From contig NC_132911.1 in the NCBI RefSeq assembly GCF_047675955.1, positions 22,032,565-22,096,564 on the forward strand: a stretch of 64,000 bases of DNA, given 5' to 3'. This document shows positions 44,788 to 57,275 of this stretch, one piece after another. Made by a program: the position numbers and the translations under genes. The DNA is from Chlorocebus sabaeus (lineage: Eukaryota > Chordata > Mammalia > Primates > Cercopithecidae). The notes under the pieces were generated by a model. It was not told where the DNA came from. It saw only the letters and a program-made list of their open reading frames with translations, and ran no database searches. Within the stretch, counting starts at the first letter, position 1, and each line of letters opens with the position of its first letter.

Positions 44788-47700
44788 GTAGGGCCTCCGG
44801 CTCTGCAGAGCCTGTGGCATTCCCCTTCCCCCCACCACCCCACGGAGCAGCCCTTGCTCCTGCCCATGGCCTAGAGCTCAGCCCTAAAGCGGCCTTCTTG
44901 GGCCCTCTCCACACCTCGGTGAGAAGGTCCTGGGCTCTGCTTCCTGCAGCAGGGTGGGCTGAGGGGTGTTCCCGTGCCTGGTGGGGTAAAGGTGGGCGCC
45001 AGGCTGGGCGTGCAGTCACAGGCTGGGCAGGGCGAGCTGGCACCAGCCACCTGGAAGCCCGGGTTTGACTGGTTCCCAAGAGTGTGCAGGGCACAGGGTG
45101 TGGGCATGAAGTGGGTTGAAGAGGGGAAACTTCTGGGATAGGTATGCCCGAGGCTGGTCCCCAGGACTCCTGCCTCCAACAGAGTATGGCCTTTGTTTAG
45201 TTCCCAGCTGGAAGTGAGGACCTGGGGGGCTCATTCCTCATACAGCCTGTCTGTTCCTCCCCATCACGGCTCTGGGCCCTGCTGGTGACGTTGGATTTCC
45301 CATCCTGGGCCTTACTCCTAGGGTTTTGAGCCTATAAGCCAAGGTGGGGCCAGGGTGGGGCCTGGAGGCCAAGCTATAGGGGGAACAGGTGGCTCCCTGG
45401 GGTGGGGCTTCGCAGTGAGTCACAGATCAGGAATGCCAGGAGATTCCCAAGTCAGGAGAGCCCTCTGCACGGGCCTGGAACATGAGTCAGACACCTCTTG
45501 CGTCCTGGCCACCCCTACATTGTCCTGCTCTCTTCAGCCCTACCAAGCCCCTTCTCCAACTGCCCTGCCTTGTGGTGTGGCAGAAGCTGACTCTCTTCAT
45601 GTCGCTCAGGTCCCTGGGTGTTTGCAGCAGTTGGGACCCCGAGAAGGAGGGTAGAGAGCACCTCACGGTTTCTGGGAATGGGGCAACACCGTCTCTTCCT
45701 CTGGGGTTCTCTGGAGGGTTCAGGGCTCCGGGGAGGTAGGTAGGCCTGGGCTGTAAGTCAGGCCTCTGGTTCTGCACCAGACAAGCCCAGACTCCAGTCT
45801 TTTAACTTTTTTTTTTTCCTGAGACAGAGTCTTGCTCTGTTGCCAGGCTGGAGTGCAGAGGCGTGATCTCGGCTCACTGCCACCTCTGCCTCCTGAGTTC
45901 AAGCGTTTCTCCTGACTCAGCCTCCCGAGTACCTGGGACTACAGGCACGTGTCACCATGCCCAGCTAATTTTTGTATTTTTAGTAGAGATGGGGTTTCAC
46001 CATGTTGGCCAGGATGGTCTCGATCTCCTGACCTCGTGATCCACCCGCCTCGGCCTCCCAAAGTGCTGGGATTACAGGTATGAGTCACTGTGCCTGGCCC
46101 AGTCTCTTAACTTTTGCTGACGTGCCTCCCCCATCTCCGGCCTCCTACCCTCCCAGGTGGCCTCTCTGGCATCAGAAGCCCTGGGGCAGGAAGCAGGGCT
46201 CCAGGCTGGAGCCAGAGCCTGCGCTCCCCTCACTCTGATCCCACGGCTCTCCCAGGAGGCTGAGGGTCCTGTTGCCTTACATCTCTAGAAGCAGCCTCAC
46301 GGCCAGGAATGCGTGGCAGGATGGGACGAGGCAGGCTGTCCCTTAGCCCTGACTTCAGTTACCTCCCACTCAAGGATCCAGCTGGGTTCCACCCAGGGAG
46401 CTGGGAGGGGGGAGCCCCTCTCACTGGTGGGGAGCTGGGCCTGCTTGTCTGGAAGGAGGCAGGTGGGTCTCACCCTTTGTTTAACTGGGGAGACCCCTGA
46501 GGAAGGGATCAGGAGGGACGCTCTCAAAGGCACCCTGGCCTCCAGTGGGCAGGGTGCGCAGCTGACCCGGTCACCGTGGCCTCTAGAACTGGAGGCAGCT
46601 CACTTTCCCTCTCTGGGCTTCAGTTTCTCCATGGGTTAAAATACAAGGGATTATTTCTTTTCTTTTTTTTTTTTTTTTTTCCGAGACAGAGTCTCGCTCT
46701 GTCGCCCAGGCTGGAGTGCAGTGGCCGGATCTCAGCTCACTGCAAGCTCCGCCTCCCGGGTTCACACCATTCTCCTGCCTCAGCCTCCCGAGTAGCTGGG
46801 ACTACAGGCGCCCACCACTTCGCCCGGCTAATTTTTTGTATTTTTTAGTGGAGATGGGGTTTCACCGTGTTAGCCAGGATGGTCTCGATCTCCTGACCTC
46901 GTGATCCGCCCGTCTCGGCCTCCCAAAGTGCTGGGATTACAGGCTTGAGCCACCGCGCCCGGTCATAAGGGATTATTTCTATGAAATCAGTAATCGGGCC
47001 GGGCGTGGTAGCTCACACCTGTAATCCCAGCAGTTTGGGAGGCCGAGGTGGGCAGATCACCTGAGGTCAGGAGTTTAAGACCAGCCTGGCCAATGTGGCG
47101 AAACCCTGTCTCTACTAAAAACACAAAAATTGGCCAGGTGTGCTGGCGGACACCTGTAATCCCAGCTACTTGGGGGGCTGAGGCAGGGAGAATTGCTTGA
47201 ACCCGGGAGGCGGAGGTTGCAGTGAGTTAAGATTGCGCCATTGCACTCCAGCCTGGGAGACAAAGTGAAACTCCATCTCAAAAAAAAAAAAAAAAAAAAA
47301 AAGTAATCATCCCCCAAATCAATCTACAAACCTGAGGCTGAGTGACACCAGTGACAAAGTCCAGGCGAAACAGAAAGAAAAAAAAAAAAAAAAAAAAAGG
47401 CAGGATAATGTGACGGCTCTAATAAAATTGAATGTTTGAACTTTCTGATGAAGTTACATACATTCTACTTTTTAGAACCAAACTATCCTTTCATTTTGGG
47501 GAGTGGGTTTTGTTGTTGTTGTCGTTGTTTGAGATGGAGTCTCACTCTGTCTAGGTTGGAGTGCAGTGGTACAATTTTGGCTCACTGTAATCTCTGTCTC
47601 CCAGGGACAGGCAGTTCTCCTGCCTCAGCCTCCCAAGTAGCTGGGATTACAGGCATACGTCACTATGGCCTGGATAACATTTTTTTTTTGTTTTAATTAT

Positions 47701-50700
47701 AGACGGGGTTTCACCTTGTTGACCAGACTGGTCTTGAACTCCTGACTTTAAGAGATCCACCCTCCTCAGCCTCCCAAAGTGCTGGGATTATAGGTGTGAG
47801 CCACCGTGCCCGACCTTGGTGTTTTTTGAGACAGAATCTCGCTGTGTTGCCCAGGCTGGAGTGCAGTGGGTCAATCATGGCTCACTACAACCTCCGCCTC
47901 CTGGGCTCAAGTGATCCCCCCACCTCAACCTCCCAAGTAGCTGGGACTACAGGCATGCTCCACTATGTCCAGCTACTTTTAAAAAAATTTTAGTAGTGAC
48001 GAGGTCTTCCTATGTTGCCCAGGCTGGTCTTGAACTCCTGGGCTCAAGCGATCCTCCTGCCTTGGCTTCCCAAAGTGTTGGGATGACAGGCGTGGGCCAC
48101 TGTGCCTGGCCAACTGTCCTTTCTTTTAAGAAACCATGGTGGTTGTTGATGATAGTTGTTTGTCTTGAGTTTGAGAAAGTTAAAAGTTGACAACCTGATG
48201 TCCAAATTTTCTGTAGCTTTTACTGGTGTTGAGAACCAGATCTGGAAACAGTTTTAGCCTCTTTTGGGGGTTGCTGGGTGCAGGGCCCCTGTGTCACTAC
48301 CTCCCTCTGTTGCCTCCTTAGGTCTCAGGCTGCGTCTCCAGGGCAGACCAATGGGGACAGCTCCTTGGAAGTGCTGGCGACTCGCTTCCAGGTAAGCTGG
48401 TGCCCTCCCCTGGGAGCCTCAGCACCCTGATCACTGGTGCATGAGAGTGAGGCCCGAGGGCAGGGCGGCCTCGGTGGGGCAGCCCTGCCTTTCCTGACAT
48501 GGCCACTCTCTCCGCAGGGCTCTGTGAGGACACACACTGAGAGTCATTCCTCCCTAAGGTCCTCCTACTCCAGCCCAACCTCCCTCAGCCCGAGGGCTGG
48601 CAGCCCCTTCTCACCACCACCCTTCAGTAGCCCCCTCGCTGGAGAGGCGGCCATCAGCCGCAGGTGAGCACACCGTGGGTGGGCACCTTGGTCGACTAGG
48701 CTGCCAGCTCCAGGCTGGCTCTTTGGAGTCTCAGGAGCTCTGCTCAGGGGAGCCTGGGGCAGCATCCTCCCTGGGCAAGCTGGGGGTGGCCCCGGCACAC
48801 ACTGTCCCTTTCCCACTTTCAGTTTCCAGAGTCTGGCGTGTTCCCCGGGCCTCCCTGCTGCTGACCGCCTGTCCTACTCAGGCCGCCCCGGAAGCCGACA
48901 GGTGAGGCTCTGTAGGGGAGGACAGGCTGGAGGAACAGAAACACCTCCTGTTCCTGTGGGTTGCCAGTGCCCCGGGACTGCAGGCGGCCAGGCCCACCTG
49001 GGCAGCCAGGGCCTCCTTCCCCTGACGACAGGCATGCTCTGCTCCTGAGCCAGGGAGGCCACGCTTCTGGTCGTGGGCCACATGTGCTGTGCCCAAGACC
49101 TGCCTGGCAGTGCCCAGTGGCCTGTCCATCTCCTGCACCCCTCTGACCACCCCTCTCCTCTCCCCTCCCCTTATTCCCCTCCCCTTATTCCCCTCATCCC
49201 CCTCCCCTCATCCCTCTCCCCTCATCCCCCTCCCCTCCCATCCTGCTGACTTCCTCCTGCCTGTGTGTTTCTCTTGGGCTGCGGCTGAAATAGTTTCGCT
49301 GCTGTTGTTGGGATGATTCCCTTTAGGCTCTGGCTGCATCTCTCGAATACATTCCTCCCCATTCCAAGACCAGGGCCTGCCCAACTCCCACCCACACCCT
49401 CCTTTCCTCCTCTGACTCAGCCCAGAGATGCCCCAGTGGGACTGCGGTTCTGCCTGGAGCTGCTCTTGGCTGGTTCTGTCTCCTCCTCCCCCCACCCCCC
49501 ATCCGACCAGCTCCCCTGGACTCTCTTCCAGCCAGGTCTCAGTGGCCACTGGTGACAGCCTAACCCCCTTCCTGGGTGGTATTTCTCCTCTTCAACGGTG
49601 GGGGATGGTGAGGGAGTGAGGCAGCCAACAGCCCTGGGCCACAGCTGCTGGGGACGGCATCGGGGGCACGTCCAGCCTTTGGGGTGATGGGGATACAGCC
49701 CAGCTGCTGAGCCCTACCTTCGGGTTGATTCTGCATTACAGAAAGCAGAGCCTTTGAGGGTAGCCAGGGGGAGGGCAGTAGAACCCAGGGGCTCCAGAGG
49801 AGGAAGGAGCAGGATCTTTCTGGCGTGGGGAGTGGGGGGGCTTCTGAAGAGGGGCTCCCTGGTGACCTGCTGCACGCCCACCTAGGGGCCAGTCTGGCCT
49901 TGTGGTCATAGAGATGTATTCCATGGGTCCCCTTTGTTAAGGAATTGAAGATGCAGTTGTGGAGATAAGGCAAACTTGCAAAACAATTTTGGAGCAATTA
50001 GGCACTAAGCAGTGTGGTATTAATTACAAAAGCAGGAGGCGTTCTGGTGGGGGAGTTGGGGAAGGAAGGCTGTGTGACGAGTATTGCTGGACATTGGAGG
50101 TGGCGGCGGGAGGGTTTAGGGAAGGATGAGCAGGAGGCCCGACACGCTGGGAGATGGGGAAACCGTGGTCCAGGCGAGGCCTGGTGTACTGGGGCTGGGG
50201 GATTTTTTAGGGGGAAGCTTTGTTCTGAGATAAGCCAGGAATGAGCTTGTCTCAGGGCTAGTCAGTGTCAGTCCTGGCTCCTTTCCGCAAAGCCTCTGGC
50301 GAGCTGTGGTCTCAGCAGGACCACATGCTCAAGGGCAAGGCTTCCTGGGCTTCCCCCTCGTGTTGCCCCCAGTCCAGGAAAATGAATGGTGTGGAAGGTA
50401 CAGAGGCATGGATCCCAAACCAGCGGCAACACCTGAGAACCTGTTGGAAATTCCATTTCCCAGGCTCCAACCTATACCCGCTGAGTTGGGCCTGGGGCTT
50501 GCGGGTCACGTGTCCAGAACTGGATGTGGGGAGACCCACCTGGGCCGGTCCCACCTCTGCCATGACGACTTGGACCAGTCCCTCTTCCTCTCCCTGGGCC
50601 TCAGGTCAGACTAGACACTCCGAGTTCCCTTCTCTGACCTTGATGACTCTGCTCATTCCTTCAGCAAATATTTGTCGAGCAGCTGCTTCATGTCAGACAC

Positions 50701-53700
50701 TCATCTGGGCTCTGGGGATGCACTCGTGGAAAAACAGAGTGACACCTCTGACCCTATGGAGCTGACGTTCTAGTCTACAAATGAGGCTGTGGTCCCACAG
50801 CTGCCTTTGGAGAATCACTGTGTGGCTGGGTGCTGTAACACGCGCCTGGAGTCCCAGCTACTCAGGAGGCTGGGGCGGGAGGACTGCTTGAGTCCAGGAA
50901 TCCAGACCCAGTTTGGGCAACATAGTGAAACCCCATCTCTATTAAAAAAAAAAAAAAAAAAAAAAAGTCACTTAAGAGTCTTAAAAGCTCTAAGAAGTCC
51001 CATGAGAAAGAAACCCACTTAATTTTTCTTTAGATCCTAAACTTGTTGAACAGCAAAATTTCTCTTCTGTGAAGGCAAGGGTCCCTAACCACTAACCGCC
51101 TGGGAGGACGGGAGGGAGGAGAAAGGCATTGCCTCTCCCAGTGGGGGAGCTGGGCTCCTTCTCTGGGCCGGCCAGTCTGGTGGGAGTGTATGGGAGGAAT
51201 GCTGTGAGCTAGAGAGGCAGGAGTGCTGTGTCCTTGTGGCCTCCTGACATGGCCAAGGCTGCAGAGAGCCGGAGGCTCAGGATGCCCTTATGGTGCCTCT
51301 GGAAATTACAAGTTCCCTTTGCTGGTAATCACATGCCTTGGTGAGCAGAGGCCAAGTGGGAAAAGCCCCTCTCCCTCTGGCTGGGAATGAGGACTTGCCT
51401 CATGGAGGGATCCTGGGCCGGTGCCCCAGGCAGGGCTCATGGTCTGTCTGGAGATGTGATGTGGCTCTTGAGTACCTGCAGAAACTATCTCTAGGTCCTT
51501 CAGGTGACCGCACAGCCCCAGGCAGTTGCCCTGCAGCCCAGGTGTGGAGTCCCAGCCCTGCCTCTGATGCTTCCGGTGGCTTAGACCAGCCACTTTGCCC
51601 TTCTGACCTGCAGTCTCCTTACCTATAGAACGTTTTACTGACGGACCCTGAGAGCAGAGGGATGTGAGGGGAACTGCTGGTGGGGCGAGGGTCTAGGGCT
51701 GTTTTCTTAAGATCCAGAAGTTTTTGCTTTAGCTTAAGGATTTATGCAATTTTCCATCTAGCTTCATAATTCATCCATGACTTTGAATTTTAAAATGGAG
51801 AGAAGTTGGCTTCCCAGGAAATGGTGCCCCTGGCCCTGGGCACCGGCCTGCCTGGCTGTCTCCAAGGCTCTGCTTCCCAGTGGCTGGTGCCGGCTTCTGG
51901 AGCTCAGTTGAGTCCCATTGGGGTGGCAATGGACAGGGAGCAGGGGAGTGCGGAGTACAGAGATGCAGGCTGGAAATTGGCCTCCAGGAACAACGGTGAG
52001 GTTGAAGGTGAGATTTCCATGTTGGGAGCACATGGAAGAGCTCCAGATGGACAGGGCACACCTGGAGATGGGCATTGCTGCCAGGGTGTGGCCCAGGGAG
52101 GGCTCGGCTGCCCAAAGCTCCATGGGGCAGGCCCAGACCTCCCAGCAAAGCAGGGACAGGCTGGTCAGCCTAGACCCCTGCCTCTCGTGAGAGGAACCAG
52201 CTCTCCTTGGGAAGACGGCCTCTGCCCCCGCTGGCCCTGGCTCCCAGGGGACCTCGACCCCTTGCTTCATCCCTTTATGTTTCCATCTCCTCAGTGCAAA
52301 AGGGCAGCGTGCTTCCTCTCTGCTGGTTCCGTGGGATCCGAGCCAGGCCCCAGTGTGCAATGTCTTTGCACACAGATAATAGCGTGCGTGACAGAGGACT
52401 CTGTGCTTAGCTGTCACCTGCTGCCTTCCTGCTGCCTGGTCCCTGGCAGAACCCACATGCCTCCCTCACCCTCTGGGCCCTGGCAGTCTCTGTGCCCTGG
52501 CTCCGAGGGAAGGGGCAGGGGTCCGCTGGTCGGCGAGGGCCGGGGGCCCCCTGGTGTCGGGCCTGGGAACAGCCGGGCTAGGCCCTCCTGGGTGTGTTGG
52601 TCCAAGGCTCCGGCCCTGACTCCTCCCCGACTGCCTCCTCCCCACAGGCCGGCCTCGGCCGAGCTGGCGACTCGGCGGTGCTGGTGCTGCCGCCTTCCCC
52701 AGGCCCTCGTTCCTCCAGGCCCAGGTACCAGCTGGCCCGGAGGGTCGGGTGGGGTCTCGTAAGGCTGGGAGGGGCAGGAGGGAGATGGGTTTCCCCGAGA
52801 GGGATGGGGTCCTCCAGGCCCAGTTGGTTCCTCCACCTCCCAGATTCCTCCCCCTCCCCCCACTCTCTTCTCCTGTCCTCCACCCCCTTGCTTGCCTAAG
52901 CCCCGGCAAGGGACCCTCATTCCTGGCTGCCGTCCACCCAACAGCGTGGACTTGGAAGGGGGAAGCCTCCTCCTGGACGAGGACTCGGAAGTCTTCAAGA
53001 TGCTCCAGGAAAATCGCGAGGGTCGGGCGGCCCCCCGACAGTCCAGCTCCTTTCGGCTCTTGCAGGAAGCCCTGGAGGCTGAGGAGAGAGGTGAGGGCCT
53101 CGGGGGCTGGGGAGGGGAAGGAGATTCCCTCCCATATCCCGGGCCCTGACTGGATGGGTCAGTGAACCAGTGTTCTTAAGTGCCTGTGAGGCGCTCACCC
53201 CCGGACTAGGCATGGAGCCCAGCAGGGCGCGAAGCCCCAGACCCTGCCCTTAAGGAGCTGACGGTCTGGGAGGGTCACCAGCGTGCTCCCAGACAGTAGT
53301 GGGCAGTAGCTGGCTGGGATGGGAAAGTGTCATTCGAGTGATAAAAGCGGTGGCAGGGCCTGAGGCTGGCCCTCCAGGGAGGGCTTCTTGGAGGAAGAGG
53401 GATTTGACTTGGCCTCTTGGCCTCAGAAAAAAACATCAAGACTTAAACAGCATTAAGATGTTGGCAGGAAGCGCCGTGGAAGGTGGAGGCTGGCGGCCAG
53501 AGGGCTTTGGGGTGTGGGAGCGAGAGAATGGGGGCCTGATAGCATGGCAGGGCACCACTGGAGGCCAAGCCCCTGCAGTGAGGGCCCTCAGGAACCAGAC
53601 TGAGGAGTGCCCTGACCCAGGAGAGCCATTAAATACAGATGCCAGGTGAGCAGGACATATGGAGGCTTGCCAGAGTTCAGTTATTCATGTGACAGACACT

Positions 53701-56700
53701 GACTGTGTCCATCTGAGGGACCAGATGTGTGCAGAGTTTGGGGATAGAAGGTGACTATGACCCCACTCCTGCCCTTGGGGAGCTCTGTTCACTGGGGCAG
53801 ACAGGCCTGGCCGGCTCCCATGGAAGTGGGCGCTGCTATGGGAGTTCCTATAGACGCTCAGCACCAATGCCCTTTAGAACAGCAGGGAGAAGGGGAGGGA
53901 GGCAACAGGACAGGCAGGAGAGTGACCAGAGAGGCTGCATAACTCATCCATGACTTTGAATTTTAAAATGGAGAGAAGTTGACTTCCCAGGAAATGGTGC
54001 CCCTGGCCCTGGGCACCGGCCCACCTGGCTATCTCCAAGGCTTTCCTTTCCAGTGGCTGGTGTGGGCTCCTGGAGCTCAGCTGAGTCCCATTGGGGTGGC
54101 AATGGAAAGGGAACAGGGGAGTGGGGAGTAGAGATGCAGGCTGGAAATTGGCCTCCAGGAACAACAGTGAGGTTGAAGGTGAGATTTCCATGTTGGGAGC
54201 ACATGGAAGAGCCCAGATGGACAGGGCACACCTGGAGATGGGCAGGTAGCTGGTTCTAATGCTGATGTTTAGCTCCAAGGGGCATTTGCAGAGGCATGGG
54301 GGTGGGGTGAGGAGGTTTGGAGCAAATCTTGTCTGTTTTGGCCCTGAGGCCTCAGAAGGTCCCAGGAGGCAGCACAGGGAGAGGGCAGTGCCTTTGCCAA
54401 GGGAGCCTCAGCGTCCTTAGCTGCAGGCAGGGGTGACAGCTGCCCCATAGCCCTGGGCTTCATCTTCGTGTGGCTTGAGAGCTCACATGCGATAATGCAT
54501 GGAAAAGCCCTTTGAAAGCCACACCGAGGCATTGCACTCCTGTTGCCATCTCGGGTTATTATCTAATCACACTGTCATTACTGGCTCACTAGAGAAGGGA
54601 GCGCCTGCTTCACCTGACATGTCACACACGGAGCACAGATGGCCCCAGGTGGGCAAACTAGGCCTTGTACCTGCCTCCTTCATGCCCTTGCCCAGCCTCA
54701 GCCATGGGTCTGGCAATATCACCTTCCTCCTTACCCAGTGCCACCGTCAGTGTGACTTTAGGGGTCCTCTTATAAGGGTGCTTTCCAAGACCACCACCTT
54801 AGAGCATCTTTGGGAGGCTGCTGTGGTTGGTGGGCTCTCACCACGTGTCTGTCTGCCCTGCCCTCAGGTGGCACGCCAGCCTTCCTGCCCAGCTCACTGA
54901 GCCCCCAGTCCTCCCTGCCCGCCTCCAGGGCCCTGGCCACCCCTCCCAAGCTCCACACTTGTGAGAAGTGCAGTACCAGCATCGCGTGAGTGTGGAGGAG
55001 GGTGGGGGACCTGAGCCTTGGCAGGGGAGGGGGGAGGGGGACAGGGCACTGGATGCTTTCAGGAAGGGCCGGGCCCATCGGGCTAGCACTGGGCACCCAG
55101 TCAGGGACCCTAGGGGAAGCAGTGTCCCACAGCTTTGGGGGCTTTAGTTATAGGCTTCTTAGGAGCCTGTGCTAGCTGCTTCCAGCTGCATCTCCTCCCT
55201 CTCCCTCTCCTCCTTTGCCCATCCCTTTTGATTTATCTTCCATAATTTCAAAGCCTCTGGAGATCTCCCTGGAGGTACAGCACATCCTCCTGGAAAATCT
55301 TGATTTTTTCCCCCTTCTCCCCCTTTGGAGCAGGCTGAATTTTCCCGATATGGGCTCATATTTCTTATTTTTCTTTTCATTTTTTTTTTTTTTTTGAGAC
55401 AGTGTCTCATTCTGTTGCCTGGGCAGGAGTGCGGTTGCACAATCTCGGCTATCTGCAACCTCCGCCTCCCAGGTTCAAGCTATTCTCGTGTTTCAGCCTC
55501 CCGAGTAGCTGGGACTACAGGCGCTCACCACCACTCCCAGTTAATTTTTGTGTTTTCAGTAGAGACGGGTTTTCCCCATGTTGGCCAAGCTGGTCTCGAA
55601 ATCTTGACCTCAGGTGATCCGCCTGCCTCGTCCTCCCAAAGTGCTGGGATTACAGCTGAGCTACCGTTCCCGGCCGAGGTGGGTTCATTTTTCTCATTGG
55701 GTGGCATTTATAATGCAACCACATTCTCTGGAAGGTTGCTGAACACCCCCCGCCCCGCCCCCACCAACCCCTCTCTGGTAAATTTCTGAAGTGTATAGCG
55801 TGGGAGGGGCAGGTGATTGACTTTAGGCAAATCCCTTAACCTTTCTGGGCTTTAGTGTTTTCATCTACAGAGTGGGAGAATATCCAGTCCCCCTGCTGTG
55901 CACAGATAGGGAAAAAGCATGTTTTCCATCCTGGTTCTCAAAGGTGTGTGTGTCGGGTCCCTTGGAGGATTTGTTAAATGCCGATGGCTGGGCCCACCCC
56001 AGGGCCTCCTCTCCAGGAGGCCAGCAGGCCCGAGAATGTGCATTTCTTACGAATTCCCCAGTGATGCCGATGCTGCTGGCTGTGGGACCCAGGACCACAC
56101 TGAGAATCACTGCTCTGTGAAAAATCCAGGCAATGTGGGACAGACTGGTCGGTCTTTGTGTGGGAGGAACAACTTTTTAAAAAAAACTTTAATATTTTTA
56201 ATAGAGTTTCACTCTGTCGCTCAGGCTGGAGTGCAGTGGTGCCGTCATGGCTCACTGCAGCCCTGAACTCTTGGGCTCGAGCGATCCTCCCATCTCAGCC
56301 TCCTGAGTAGCTGGGACTACAGGCGTGTGCCACCATACCTGGCTAATTTTTAAATTTTTTGTAGAGATGAGGTCTTGCAGTGTTGCCCAGTTTGGTTTCA
56401 AACTCCTGGCCTTAAGTGATCTGGCCATCTGGGATCCCAGGTGTGGATTACAGGCGTGAGCTACTGGGCCTGTTTTTTTTTTTTGTTTTTTGTTTGTGTT
56501 TTTTTGTTTTTTTAAATTTTATTTTATTATTATTATTTTTTGAGACGGAGTCTCGCTCTGTCACCCAGGCTGGAATGCAGTGGCTGGATCTCAGCTCACT
56601 GCAAGCTCCGCCTCCCGGGTTTATGCCATTCTCCTGCCTCAGCCTCCGGAGTAGCTGGGACTACAGGCGCCCGCCACCTCGCCCGGCTAGTTTTTTTTTT

Positions 56701-57231
56701 GTATTTTTTAGTAGAGACGGGGTTTCACTGTGTTAGCCAGGATGGTCTCGATCTCCTGACCTCGTGATCCGCCCGTCTTGGCCTCCCAAAGTGCTGGGAT
56801 TACAGGCTTGAGCCACCGAGCCCGGCCTTTTTTTTTTTTTTTTTTTAATTAGGCATCCCAGCAGTGGCAGCGGTGGTGGGGGTATGTGTGTGTTAGGGGG
56901 TTCATCAAAGTGAGATTCCTGCGTGCAGCTTCAAGAGTCAAGTCTCGGGCCGGGTGCGGTGGCTCATGACTGTAATCCCAGCACTCTGGGAAGCTGAGGA
57001 GGGTGGATTATCTGAGGTTGGGAGAGCAAGACCATCCTGGCTAACACGGTGAAACCCCGTCTCTACTAAAAATACAAAAATTAGCCAGGTGTGGTGGCAC
57101 ATGCCTGTTATCCCAGCTACTCCGGAGGCTGATGCAGGAGAATTGTTTGAACCTTGGAGGTGGAGGTTTCTGTGAGCTGAGATCACGCCATTGCACTGCA
57201 GCCTGGGCAACAAGAGGAAAACTCCGTCTGG

Positions 57232-57275
<44 letters not shown>

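Larger units (their letters stand above)
44788..48321 (+). other. PDLIM2 intron 3, Alu cluster
   Basis: About 3.5 kb. Its 5' kilobase is GC-rich and repeat-free, while 45808-48112 is almost wholly five Alus in both orientations plus an A-run near 47378-47399. No extra exon fits between the PDZ and linker exons. Confidence 0.65.
48902..52647 (+). other. PDLIM2 intron 6
   Basis: Largest PDLIM2 intron. It contains a pyrimidine-rich tandem tract (49148-49245), an L2-like remnant (50650-50775), an Alu monomer (50822-50966) and the first copy of a 310-base direct repeat (51765-52074). No exon is supported. Confidence 0.65.

Noticed and set aside
51806..52762. A 318-codon + frame in PDLIM2 intron 6.
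   Set aside because: It runs through one copy of the direct repeat and into exon 7 in a different frame from PDLIM2. The second repeat copy does not preserve it.
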